Of a stretch of DNA of 64,000 nucleotides, positions 1-9,589 are shown one piece after another (positions within the stretch are counted from its first letter, which is position 1; each line of letters starts with the position of its first letter). The DNA is from Rhodeus uyekii. Lineage: Eukaryota; Chordata; Actinopteri; Cypriniformes; Acheilognathidae. Both the position numbers and the translations under genes were made by a program. Below the pieces are notes generated by a model, which did not search any database, was not told where the DNA came from, and was given only the letters and a program-made list of their open reading frames with translations. Where the stretch lies: the NCBI GenBank assembly GCA_037043235.1, contig JAWRVZ010000051.1:3497001-3561000 (forward strand). Direction: 5' to 3'.

Positions 1-263
1 CCATTTTATACCACACGTCATATCCTCCCTGCATATAGTTATAGGATCAATCAGGATCACCCTGTCCTCCGTATGTTAAATCATACGCTATTTTTAAAAA
101 TCCGGGGTCAAAAGTGCCCTCTCTAGGATATTTGCCATTGCGTGTCTGCTGTCCAGCCAGCTAAATTATCAAGATAAGGATTCGTGTAGTATCCCCAACT
201 ACATCTTTCCATCCACGCTTTGGGTGTTTCACTGGGTTCTGGTTTAGGATATGATTGACCCAT
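1..263 (-). pseudogene. gag: Endogenous retrovirus gag fragment (5' end, frameshifted)
   Basis: Read on the minus strand, an ATG at 263-261 opens a frame starting Met-Gly-Gln, with Ser at position 4, the kind of N-terminus that is myristoylated in retroviral matrix proteins. The frame is rich in Trp and Pro and runs about 47 codons to a TAG near 129-131. A second frame, offset by one base, is open from about there to near 60 and then also stops. The copy is therefore a disabled gag start, truncated by the window edge. It lies about 240 bases downstream of a proline-tRNA-type primer site and a splice donor, the expected retroviral order. Gammaretrovirus-like placement is inferred from the Met-Gly-Gln start and the primer type. 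No pol or env is visible. Confidence 0.6.
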
Positions 264-525
264 TATTGTTAGTACAGTTTATTATTAGTACAGTTTATTG
301 ACTAGACACTGAAATACCCAATTCGTACGTACGTTTGTATAGCTCACAACTTTATTTATAGATCGATCACGGTCTGAATTTAATCTGACTCCAAGTAATG
401 ATCAGTCCCCTCATCCGGTTCAGATAGCGAAACAATTCATCACTTATCTAACCAGGTTATTCCCTTATCAAAGATACATCTAGTACAGGTAGTGAACCAA
501 AATCATCGCTTACCTGACCAGATGT
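264..525 (-). other. Retroviral leader with splice donor
   Basis: This minus-strand stretch between the primer binding site and the gag ATG has no open frame. A good 5' splice donor (AG|GTAAGC on the minus strand) lies at about 508-516, just after the primer site, where retroviral leaders place the donor for subgenomic RNA. Function is inferred from position only. Confidence 0.5.
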
Positions 526-542
526 ATCCCGGCGAGCCCCCA
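526..542 (-). promoter_or_regulatory. Primer binding site, tRNA-Pro type
   Basis: On the minus strand the sequence TGGGGGCTCGCCGGGAT matches the 18-base proline-tRNA primer site of many gammaretroviruses, with one base missing. It sits a few bases from the probable LTR end, as required for minus-strand DNA priming. Confidence 0.7.
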
Positions 543-548
543 AAACAC

Positions 549-863
549 TGCTAGAACCGCTCTACAGTGTTGTTGGTTTTCAGTGTCTACTCAGCAACTG
601 GATATTAACGAGATCTCGGGAGACCGCAGCTCAATGAACCACACGAGTAAAATCAAATCTGGTTTATTCAGAATGCAGTTCTCAAAGGAAACAAAGACGA
701 CAGGCCATTCTTATACTAATAGCCCTTCCCCCTAATAGGGTGTGGTGATGTAGAGATAGAGATAAAAGAACAACTCCATATATGGCAGAGAGAGGGACAA
801 AAAAGTTCAGACTGAAATGATACATAATGTATTATAGAAAAATAAAGCATATAATTTCCCTCA
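549..863 (-). repeat. Endogenous retrovirus LTR (minus strand)
   Basis: The segment beside the primer site has LTR organisation on the minus strand. A TATA-like TATTAGTATAAG lies near 706-717, an AATAAA polyadenylation signal near 664-669, and a T/G-rich stretch follows. The boundaries are set by TG near 863 and CA near 549 and are approximate, because a Tigger-like element begins at the outer edge. No second LTR is inside the window, so the provirus may continue to the left. Confidence 0.6.
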
Positions 864-1802
864 AGTAATACCTCGGTTTACGAGCGACTTGGTATACGAG
901 CAAATCGGTGTACGAGCATGGAGGGTCGAATCGGTGTACGAGCATTGTATCGGTGTACAAGAAAAAATTTCCCTCACCCATGCACAGTTTTGTGTGAAAA
1001 ATTCCTAACGCTCAGCATCCTTGTGCGCATTTTTACATGAAATATCCTAATGACAGCCTCTCATAACACAGTCAGGGGGTTCCAACCCCTTTATCACCCC
1101 TATCACTCATTCATTCTCTCAGCTTAGCTTGGTTTGGCTGCTTCATTCACCACAGTGATACTTTTATAAGTGATTTACAGAAGTTTTTACCTCATTTTCT
1201 AAACATTAATTAATTGTGATCGCTATTGTTCATGTAGTGAAATATACACGTACAGTAACTCTAAGCAGTAACTGTCACGGTTCATGAATTCAGTGTCTCC
1301 TAGTTCTGCCTGAGTGTGTATGTGTGTGTGGTCACTGAACACCTGATTCTCATATCATCTGCCTATCTCCCCACTTTCGCGGCTCCTGAGCATTCAGACT
1401 TTAACTCTGGATTATCACTTTGTTTGTTTTCTGCACTATTATGATAAATTCACTCATTTGCTTTCATCCTTGCTTTCCCCGCTCCACCCTCCTCCCTCCT
1501 CTCTCTCCTCCAAGCAGGCTGCTCAAACCTGAAGTGCATTACAGTAAATTGTCAAGTATTTTTAGAGTTTAATTGTCAATTATTAATTAGTATTTATTTG
1601 AGATCTTAATGGTTACAATTTTAACTGCAATTAATAGGGTAAAACCAAAAAAATATTTAAAATGGGCATTTGTGGTCATGTGGAACGAATTAATTGATTT
1701 TTAGTGCATTCTTATGGGGAAATTTGTTTTGGTGTACGAACATTTTGGTTTACGAGCTGGTTCTTGGAACGAATTAAACTCGTAAACCGAGGTATTACTG
1801 TA
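863..1802. mobile_element. Non-autonomous pogo/Tigger-like DNA transposon
   Basis: The ends are about 22-bp inverted repeats: AGTAATACCTCGGTTTACGA at 864-883 and its complement ending at 1800. A TA follows the right end, as expected for Tc1/mariner/pogo elements. The left TA is not preserved and there is one extra A at the left tip. Subterminal copies of the motif GGTGTACGAGC occur at both ends. The interior has no transposase-like frame, so the element is non-autonomous. Confidence 0.75.
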
Positions 1803-1988
1803 CTGGGTAAAATATTTAAATCTTCATAACTGTCAGTAATGTTAATTCTTTTATATTGTTGAGCCACAGTTTGAGCCACAGTTAGGCCATATTCAGCAAG
1901 TAAACTTTTCTTCTCTATTGTGACATAAACGATGCTCGGACCAAAGAAAAAGTCATTTTTTGGAGTTTTTTATTGAATCAATAAGTGA
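1803..1988. other. Unassigned AT-rich sequence
   Basis: AT-rich DNA with a short direct duplication (GAGCCACAGTT twice, near 1861-1883). I see no gene in it. Confidence 0.5.
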
Positions 1989-2170
1989 TTATTATGTTTC
2001 TTGCATGTTGTATGCTTGGCAACAGTTCATCTAACCCTAACCCTTTCATTTCTTAAACAACCATTTAGAAAAACACATCATCAGATCAAATTGTGAGAGA
2101 ATGGTAGGGCAGGAGCACGAAGAATCATTTTCTCGCATGAATTGATACCTTTGAGACTTGACAGACTGGA
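1989..2170 (+). repeat. Degenerate Tc1-like fragment, copy A
   Basis: This stretch shares a patchwork of identical blocks with 14916-15085, including CTTGGCAACAGTTC, TTTCATTTCTTAAACAACCA and CGCATGAATTG/TGCATGAATTG. The second copy carries a recognisable Tc1 transposase motif, which supports assigning this one as a decayed relative. Confidence 0.5.
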
Positions 2171-2535
2171 AATATATGTTGTAATGTTATTCTCGAGAAT
2201 TGATTGGATTGTTTACACACAGGTAAAAAAGGTAAAAATGTAACACACAGGTAAAAATATATTGACTAACTTTCTTCAGTTAAACATTGTGGGATTCTTG
2301 GTGCTTAATGCTTGCAACAACTTTAAAGTATTTTATTGAACTTCAACGCAGAGACAGAAAATAGAAATATACCTGCACAAGCTAATCCTCAGTGACATGC
2401 TTTATTTGTGCTTTTACTCCACACAGAAGCTATAAGAGCCGATACCACTTGCCTTTCAGGGCTTTTAGCAGAATTCTCTTAAGGGGGAGCCAGTCTTTCC
2501 TCATACAGCTAGTTGTCAGACACCAATCTCACCAG

Positions 2536-2570
<35 letters not shown>

Positions 2571-3017
2571 TGGATATGGATGAGAAAGAGTAAGAGTACT
2601 TAAGGGAGAGTTGAAGTAATGTGTCTTTACCCGGCAGCTGCTCTATAATTCAGACCCGCGGCCTCTCCTGCACAGCCGGTCCAAATTAACAAGCATGTCA
2701 TTAATCAGCAAATTGAGTAACTGTCATTTATCAGTTACTTAAGGTGCATAATCAGCAAGTTACGCTATTCATTTATTTATTCGTTTCTTTCTACTTCTGT
2801 GGCAGAAGAATGCATTTTAGATAAACAAATGTAATTCAGAAATGGAAAAAAACAGCTTTGCTCATTTGTATCACATTTTCCTCCACAGGATATGTGGACG
2901 TGTACTGTGGCAATGCCATTTTTTTTACATATTCTTTGAAGTACATGAAATGATAGTATGGTATGATTCATTTACATTTATTAATATAGCAGATATAGCT
3001 TCTGTTCACGGCAGCTT
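2171..3017. other. Unassigned sequence with a GA microsatellite
   Basis: A perfect (GA)n run lies at about 2536-2568. The rest is AT-rich, and the short frames in it match no family I know. Confidence 0.5.
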
Positions 3018-3175
3018 TCAAATTAGGATAATACAAACTAGATTTGGCAAAGCTGAATCTTCAGCAGCCATTACTTGCAGTCTTTAGTGTCACATGACAC
3101 TTCAGAAATCATTCTTACTCAAGAAACATTTCTTACTACCAACGTGAAAACTTGATTTTAATGCTTAATATTTTG
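3018..3175 (-). repeat. Dispersed fish repeat, family R1 (minus copy)
   Basis: Its reverse complement carries the blocks of a repeat seen five times here: AGAAATGTTTCTTGAG, ATGATTTCTGAAG and GTGTCATGTGACAC. Other copies are at 22590-22692, 35600-35735, 43140-43315 and 53885-54075. I recognise it as a very common cyprinid repeat but cannot assign a class name. Confidence 0.65.
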
Positions 3176-3233
3176 TGGGGAAAAAATATGTCTTTAATAA
3201 ACAAACAAAATTTTAATGATTCAAAATATTAGT

Positions 3234-3480
3234 GTGTTTGTGTGTGTGCATGCGTGTGTGTGAGTGCAGGTGTGTGTGTGTGTGTGGTTCAGGTAAACCC
3301 CACGAGAAAAAAATGTTCCCACAAAGATAGCAATATTTTACCATTTTACCAATACCATTTGTTTGTCCCTAAGAGTAAAACAGCTTATAAATCACACTAT
3401 ATTATATTTTTTGAAAATCTAAAGATGCAGACAGACAGAAAGAAGCCTAGCTATATTAGCACCATATTACAAGTCTAGAA
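3234..3480. repeat. GT microsatellite joined to a fish repeat
   Basis: An imperfect (GT)n run at 3234-3287 is followed by sequence with TTCCCACAAAGATAGCAATA and a TTTGTCCCTAAGAG block. That is the usual companion of GT runs in a common teleost repeat. A second relative, beside a CA run, is at 55590-55700. Confidence 0.55.
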
Positions 3481-4184
3481 AAAACTTTTATTGTGACCCT
3501 GTAAAATATAACACTAATCCACTGAAGTGTCTACAGGTCTGCCTGAGTTGTACATTCTCACCAGCAGCTAGCCTGCAGCTACCCAGTCTTGCCTGATTAC
3601 ATTAATGTTCTTATTAAACATGCAAGAAGCATTATATATCAGAGTAAAAAACAAGATTATCTGGCTATAGTCAATTGATAGGTGGCAGCTCCCTCGCACT
3701 CACCTTACTTTCAAGAAAGCTTCATTAACAATCAGTTTTCAAATACAAGGGTCTGACTCAACTGAGGATCATAGGGCAAAGCTTAACTGTATGCAAATTA
3801 GGCTCAAGAAACTGTCCTTTCTGCAGAAGTCTGCAGGCAAGAATGGAATAATTAACATTAGTGCCTTCAGATTTACATGCAAGCTGTGGCACTGCAATAA
3901 ACATCTGAATTCTTGACTGAAAAAAAAAATGCTTTAACATAACTAGCTGTCTACTTTATCTTCTGTTGAGTAACAAATGGCAAGATTCTCTGTTTAAATG
4001 TTGTTGATGCTTATACTTGAAATGGAGATCTGAATGTAAAACCCTCCCCTGTGTAGATCATGAACTCATCTCCAATCGGACCAAATTAGTCTTAATATTA
4101 GACTTGAATTATCAATTATAATAATCAAACTATCAATCAATCAATAATCAAAACTTAAACTTTGTTTGTAATGTTTTCATGTGA
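3481..4184. other. No recognisable feature
   Basis: AT-rich unique-looking sequence. A simple TCAATAATCAA-type stretch lies at 4105-4155. No gene or element end is visible. Confidence 0.5.
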
Positions 4185-4253
4185 CCACTGTAAAGCTGCT
4201 TTGAAACAATCTGTATTGTAAAAAGTGCTAGATAAGTAAAGGTGACTTGACTT
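4185..4253 (+). repeat. 3' tail of fish repeat family R2
   Basis: The blocks GCTGCTTTGAAACAATCTGT and AAAGGTGACTTGACTT recur at 63831-63895, and in reverse at 7377-7425. The TGACTTGA-type end suggests a LINE- or SINE-like 3' tail, which is inference. Confidence 0.6.
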
Positions 4254-4511
4254 AAAACATTCAGTGTCTTACATACAGGTCATCCATTGGCCACTGGACG
4301 CAGGAGACAGAGAGATAACGATGATTATGATGATAATTATTGTGGTTATTTTTTAATTAGAGGCTTAAGATGGCTCTCTTAGAAGGGCCAGTAGAGGCTG
4401 GCTGTGAATTTGGCACAAAACCACAAGGAATTCTGCTGCAGTTCCACTGCAAAAGTTTAAAACTGGCAGAAGCTGCACCTGCCTACTAGTCACCAGGGAA
4501 ACAGGCCAATA
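4254..4511. other. No recognisable feature
   Basis: Mixed-composition DNA leading into the GT tract. A short ATGATTATGATGATAATTAT simple stretch occurs near 4320. Confidence 0.45.
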
Positions 4512-4583
<72 letters not shown>

Positions 4584-4641
4584 TTAGAGAGTGAGAGAGA
4601 GAGAGTGTGTGTGTGTGTGTGTGAGTGTGTGCTTGCGTGTA

Positions 4642-4672
<31 letters not shown>

Positions 4673-4710
4673 CTACGCGCGCACGTGCGTTTATGTGCGC
4701 AGAGAGAGAG

Positions 4711-4744
<34 letters not shown>
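4512..4744. repeat. Compound GT/GA microsatellite
   Basis: About 230 bases of alternating purine-pyrimidine. (GT)n at 4514-4577 is followed by (GA)n, then two more long (GT)n blocks separated by CTACGCGCGCACGTGCG at about 4672-4690 and another GA block. Long frames of Cys-Val or Thr-His on either strand are products of the repeat, not genes. Confidence 0.95.
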
Positions 4745-4746
<2 letters not shown>

Positions 4747-5029
4747 GGGGATGTGCATGATCTCTGTCCATCTGTGGTCATCTACAGACCAGCTGTTATT
4801 GTCTTGACGGTTATGATGTGTTACATACACATCATGTTACTACAGACAGCAGAACAGACACATAACACCCATATAAACATGCACATATGGTCAGATCCTC
4901 TTCATCATTCCTTTAGCAGGCAGTTATGCACGCATATACGCACACTCACGAATCCCTCCACAAACCCTCGGCCGAGAAAACAGTTGGGAGCTAGATATCA
5001 AACAGCGAGACTGAAACACAGGATGTTAG

Positions 5030-6060
5030 AGAACAACAGTGCAGTCAGCCAAGAGCCACACCCATCCAATCATCTGTCATCAACACACAATCAGCAATAT
5101 ACAATCATACCACACAATAAATCCAAGAAAACACCCAGCATTCAGCGTCATACAATCCCAACAACAACTAATCATATTGCAGTATTGCTCATTCATGTCA
5201 CAGAATTTCATGACATTTTCTAGCAACAAATCACAAAATTCCAAATTCCGACAATTATCACACAACAGTTAAAACATCTGAGAACCCAGCCACCACCCAC
5301 ATTCAAGCATCACACAATCACAGCATCTTTCAATTATGATGATTATTCACACAATTTCAAATTTAGGCAATTACAGTTACAACATCCCGAAAATAACAGC
5401 ATTTACAACATATATGATCCATATATGCCTCCATTTAAAAAAACAAAGAAAAGAAATGCTCTTATTACTTCACTGGCCATCGAAGAAAACAAACCCTATG
5501 GTACGCTCGTGATTGTAGCAAGGGTAGGGAGAACACACAATCTAAACTGCTGTTTGCTCTCCATAGAAGTTTTTTCTAGTGGGGCCAGTTCTACTCTGGC
5601 CATGCTTATGATATATGTGATATATGTAACAATCATGGCAGCATCACAGTCACAACGTTTAAATGTGTCACATCACACAACCGTTTTCCTGTAGCTCAAT
5701 CAGTAGAGCATTGGTGTTTACAACGCCAAGGTCATGGGTTTGATTCCAGGGAAAGCAAGAACTGATTCAATGTGTTCCTTGATTGCAATGTAAGTCGCTT
5801 TGGATAAAAGTGTCTGCCAAATGCATAAATGAAAATGCTTGCATCACACAATCAGACCTTTTCAGCATCTCAAGATTCCAGAAACAACCAGAGCATTCCA
5901 GTGCCACACAACTGCAATATGATATCATTGCATTCCTATATCATCCAATCACAATAACATTTAAATATCACAGCATCAAACAATTTTTACATACCAACAA
6001 CAGAAGATCATGATACCAGTATCAGTTAAATATAATACCTAAAATCCCAACAGAAATCAA
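5030..6060. repeat. G-poor, cryptically repetitive AC-rich block
   Basis: Variants of ATCACACAAT, CAGCATC and ACAATTTCAAATT recur irregularly, and the plus strand is strikingly poor in G. The pattern looks like a decayed tandem array. A tRNA-type SINE at 5688-5832 interrupts it and the same composition resumes beyond. Confidence 0.5.
5688..5832 (+). mobile_element. tRNA-derived SINE (family S1)
   Basis: The 5' part is tRNA-like, with an A-box-like TAGCTCAATCAGTAGAG and a B box GGTTTGATTCC at 5737-5747, the internal RNA polymerase III promoter. The 3' part has the tail motif AAGTCGCTTTGGATAAAAGT then GTCTGCCAAATGCATAAATG. Three further copies are in the window: 21251-21405, 39931-39983 and 52111-52248, all on the minus strand. 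Confidence 0.85.
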
Positions 6061-6545
6061 TTGCCACATAGCACATCTTCCCCTCATCCTTCCCCTCCAC
6101 TGGCAAAGTCCCAGTAACACGACTTTTCTACAGTGTATAATACAGAAGCATAGCTTTGACCAACCATTAATCTATCCTTTTTTATTTCCAACAGTCAAGG
6201 CAATGCAGAAGCAAGGAGAGATCAAAGTATTGGAAAGCTCCTCTCTCACTTCCTTTCCCTTATCCTCCCCCACCCTGCCTTCATATGTGATTGTAATTAA
6301 AGATAGAGGCATTGCATGGCAGTCCTCGAGAAAATAATTAAGTAAAGCAGAAGAGGGTGGCTGCGGCTTAAAAAAAAGACAAAAGGTAGAGAAAAGTTAT
6401 AGTTTTTGAGGTCACATGGAGAAAAGAAGAAGACGGGCAAACTGGGAGAGCATCTGCAGGTTGCAAATTGAGCGTAACAATCCAAATTGTTCTTTTTCAT
6501 GTTCTCTATAGGAATTAAAAAAATATATCTATATATATCTATACA
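6061..6545. other. No recognisable feature
   Basis: Pyrimidine-rich then A-rich sequence. A short ATATATCT simple run sits at 6523-6542, just outside the Tc1 end. Confidence 0.45.
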
Positions 6546-7280
6546 CTCACCTAAAGGATTATTAGGAACAGCACACTAATACTGTGTTTGACCCCCTTTC
6601 GCCTTCAGAACTGCCTTACTTCTACGTGACATTGATTCAACAAGGTGTTGAAAGCATTCTTTAGAAATGTTGGCCCATATTGATAGGATAGCATCTTGCA
6701 GTTGATGGAGATTTGTGGGATGCACATCCAGGACACGAAGCTCCCGTTCCACCATATCCCAAAGATGCTCTATTGGGTTGAAATCTGGTGACTGTGGGGC
6801 CATTTTAGTTCAATGAACTCATTGTCATGTTCAAGAAACCAATTTGAAATGATTCGAGCTTTGTGACATGCTGCATTATCCTGCTGGAAGCAGCATCAGA
6901 GGATGGGTACATGGTGGTCATAAAGGCATGGACATGGTCAGAAACAATGCTCAGGTAGGCCGTGGCATTTAAACGACGCCCAATTTGCACTAAGGGGCCT
7001 AAAATGTGCCAAGAAAACATCCCCCACACCATTACACCCCCACCACCAGCCTGCACAGTGGTAACAAGGCATGATGGATCCAAGTTGTCAATCGGTTTAC
7101 GCCAAATTCTGACTCTACCATGTGAATGTCACAAAAGAAATAGAGACTCATCAGACCAGGCAACATTTTTCCAGTCTTCAACTGTCCAATTTTGGTGAAC
7201 TCGTGCAAATTGTAGCCTCTTTTTCCTATTTGTAGTGGAGATGAGTGGTACCCGGTGGGGTCTTCCGCTGTTGGTCTTGA
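6546..7280 (-). pseudogene. Tc1-like transposon, 5'-truncated transposase
   Basis: The right end on the minus strand is a Tc1-type terminal repeat (CACCTAAAGGATTATTAGGA near 6548). Minus-strand frames over 6576-7280 encode the catalytic DDE core and C-terminus of a cut-and-paste transposase. Visible motifs are GGGGVMVWGMFSW (about 7040-7010) and, near 6800-6760, SPDFNPIEHLW, which holds the last catalytic Glu. The frame ends in ...KAKGGQTQY at 6576. The coding region shifts frame at least twice, near 6805 and near 7035-7085. Homology stops abruptly near 7280, so the helix-turn-helix half and the left end are missing. It cannot make an active enzyme. A plus-strand fragment of what seems to be the same family's missing half lies at 12300-12560. 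Confidence 0.85.
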
Positions 7281-7376
7281 ACCAAACCAACTAGCTCTCA
7301 AATTCAAATATTAATATAAAACAAATGTATAGTTACTGAAAATAAATATAATGAACAATAATCTCATAATTTCAAA

Positions 7377-7700
7377 TCAAGTCACCTTTATTTATGTAGC
7401 GCTTCATAGAAATGCATATTGTTGTATGAAATTACTTCAATTTAGCTATAAAGCACCTTTGGTAACCAGTGATGTCATCGTACAGCTAAGTTGAGTTTTC
7501 ATCCAAGAGTGCTAGTGCTGTCATTTCAGTAATATTTCTGAACATTAAGTGTCCCCAAATAAGCAAGTCAGAGGCCACAGTGTGAAGAAATCCAAAATCC
7601 TTCAAGTGACAGAATGTGGAGAAAAAAACCTTGAGAGAAACCAGGCTCAGTCAGGGGACAGGTCCTCTTCTTGTCAACGAACGAAAACAGTGTGATAATG
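7377..7700 (-). repeat. Dispersed fish repeat family R2, longest copy
   Basis: It begins on the plus strand with the inverse of the tail at 4185-4253 (AAGTCACCTTTATTTATGTA). At 7610-7670 it contains the purine-rich block GGAGAAAAAAACCTTGAGAG then AAACCAGGCTCAGTCAGGGG, which is widespread in teleost genomes. It is the longest of three copies in the window. Confidence 0.65.
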
Positions 7701-8820
7701 ACTAAGACAGATTGTGGATCGTTAGCATTTAAAATATTTAATTCGGTTCCTTTTGCTGTACAATGATCTTAATGTATAATCATCTTAAAATGTTTTAAGA
7801 TAATTGCAAAATATCCACATACAAATATCTAAGAGAGACTGTAAGGAAACTTGATAACGTCATTTTAATGCTTCATGGGAGTGCAAAGTCACTGCTAAGC
7901 TCTTTTCCGGCAATTTCTGTTTCCATAGTAACATTGAGTTCTCTGATTGGTGGATCTTCACAATTCATGGGTAGTAAGGTTCTTCAACAGTAACTGGGCT
8001 GTTGATTTTATTTATACATTATCATTAAAAACTAATACTGAACCTTACCGTTGCGCTCTATTGAAGGAGGGTAAAAGGATAAATTGATTCCCTTGCCATG
8101 ACAACAATGTGATGAATCGAAGTATTTTGAGGGGACTGACGAGAATGGGACCGGCAGGCTGGTTAATCGACAAAGACCCTTCTGAATAGCATGCTAGACT
8201 GCACTGTCTCGCAATTTATCAGCATGGGATCCTCCTTTCAGGATGCAAAGTCAATTGAAAGTTAATTTCAATACACTTGATTAATGTTTTTTGGAACATC
8301 TCCTAATCGTTCTTTCGTTCTATTGTCTCATCAGAAGGCAAGATATCATTTCTCTGGATAGGAAAATAGTTCTCATGAGCCACAAGCTGAAAAATATATT
8401 GGCAAAAACTGTTTTTAAGAACTTTTACTGGCTTAAATCTTAAATCTGCAATTGGGGACAATTCATCTGTTTAGTTTTTAGGATGTTTCATACACATCAG
8501 GGTTGCATTAATCCTAAATTGCTTTTATAGCCTTTTAAAAGCTTGTGACATTTAACTGGCACAACTTTATGTAAGCAGTTTATGGCAGTTATGCAAGTTT
8601 CTAATTCAATAGCAAAATACGGAAGTTTCTGAATGCTAAAAAAAGAAACAGCACAGTAATTCAAAGAGTATTCAGAACACCAAAAAGTGCCATTATATGC
8701 AAATGAAAAACAAAGCATTTGGGGTAATACTGCTCAAACATACCTCTACTTATGATGAATGTGCACTTTAAAAGCAAAAATCTAATGCATATTCTCTGAA
8801 GTTTATGCACACAATGTTCG
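7701..8820. other. No recognisable feature
   Basis: About 1.1 kb of unique-looking sequence. Short frames over 8497-8867 on the minus strand have no family signature. Confidence 0.5.
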
Positions 8821-8821
8821 T

Positions 8822-9150
8822 GATACATATATATAGGATATAGACAACGAAATGAAACACTAGCCAATGTTGTTGGTTTCCTTGGTTACCTTAAACCTTG
8901 GTTAATTCTGTTCAATTGTTTCCTATGTTAGTTCCCTCTTTTACTCTGTATAAAAACTCCCTGATTTGTTCAGTATTTTGTCAGCCTTTGTCTGGTTTAT
9001 TTGAGTTTATTGTTTATTGCTATTTCCTGAGAATTTAAGTTTCCTATTAAAGACTATTTTTGTGAGTTTTGCTATTTCAAGCGTGTTTGTGTATACTAAC
9101 AAATTATTGTGATATAAATCCAGGTGTTTCAGTTTCATTGTCCAACCAAG
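8822..9150. repeat. Tc1-type inverted ends around an LTR-like segment
   Basis: GACAACGAAATGAAACAC near 8843-8860 is matched in inverse by GTGTTTCAGTTTCATTGTC near 9124-9142. The right flank also contains ACTAACAAATTATTGTGATA in inverse, as in the ends of a fish Tc1-like family. Between them, 8871-9101 has LTR-like features: TGTATAAAAACTCC near 8947 (TATA) and CTATTAAAGACT near 9043 (ATTAAA polyadenylation signal). TG and CA bound it, but I see no perfect target duplication, so the LTR call is tentative. Confidence 0.45.
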
Positions 9151-9156
9151 TGTACC

Positions 9157-9584
9157 TGTTACACTTAGTCCTGTTTGTCATGTCATCTGTGCACTTCCTG
9201 TGAGGTCAATGTTACACTTCCTGTCGGTGAGGTCTAATGTCACTTCCTGTGTGTCATGTCATTCATCACTTCCTGTGTGTCGGGTCAGGTGTTGTTTCAT
9301 TTCCTCTTGTGCCCTTGCTGCACCGGTCTTGTTCATCACTTTCATCGTTAGTTTTCCCAGGTGTTCATCATTCCCTTGTGTATTTAACCCTCTTGCATTT
9401 CCCTTGTCTTTGTCAGTTGTATTGGTGATGGTGTGTGGATGCTATTCTTCTGTGAAGAAGAACTTCGTAGTTTGCGCTACTTTCTTTTTGATTATATTAA
9501 AGTTGCTTCAGAAACCTGAAAACTTGAAACCTGCCTTGCCTCTGTCTCCTCGTTCCGCATTGTACACAATCCTCGTTCGTGACG
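9157..9584 (+). mobile_element. Solo LTR, family L1, with 5-bp target duplication
   Basis: A 428-bp segment starting TGTTACACTTAGTCC is flanked by perfect GTACC duplications at 9152-9156 and 9585-9589. It is a relative of the copy at 59966-60444, sharing the first ~15 bases with few changes and the block CAGGTGTTCATCATTCCCTT. TGTATTTAACCC is a TATA-like site near 9379, and ATTATATTAAAG near 9492 gives the polyadenylation signal. The right end reads CG instead of CA. No internal coding region remains, so this is a product of LTR-LTR recombination. Confidence 0.85.
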
Positions 9585-9589
9585 GTACC

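Noticed and set aside
2036..2047. AACCCTAACCCT, telomere-like
   Set aside because: Only two units, inside a Tc1 fragment whose sister copy has a related single unit. Not an interstitial telomere.
4486..5223. Long frames on both strands (up to 210 codons)
   Set aside because: They are the GT/GA microsatellite read as Cys-Val, Thr-His or Arg-Glu runs plus chance extension.
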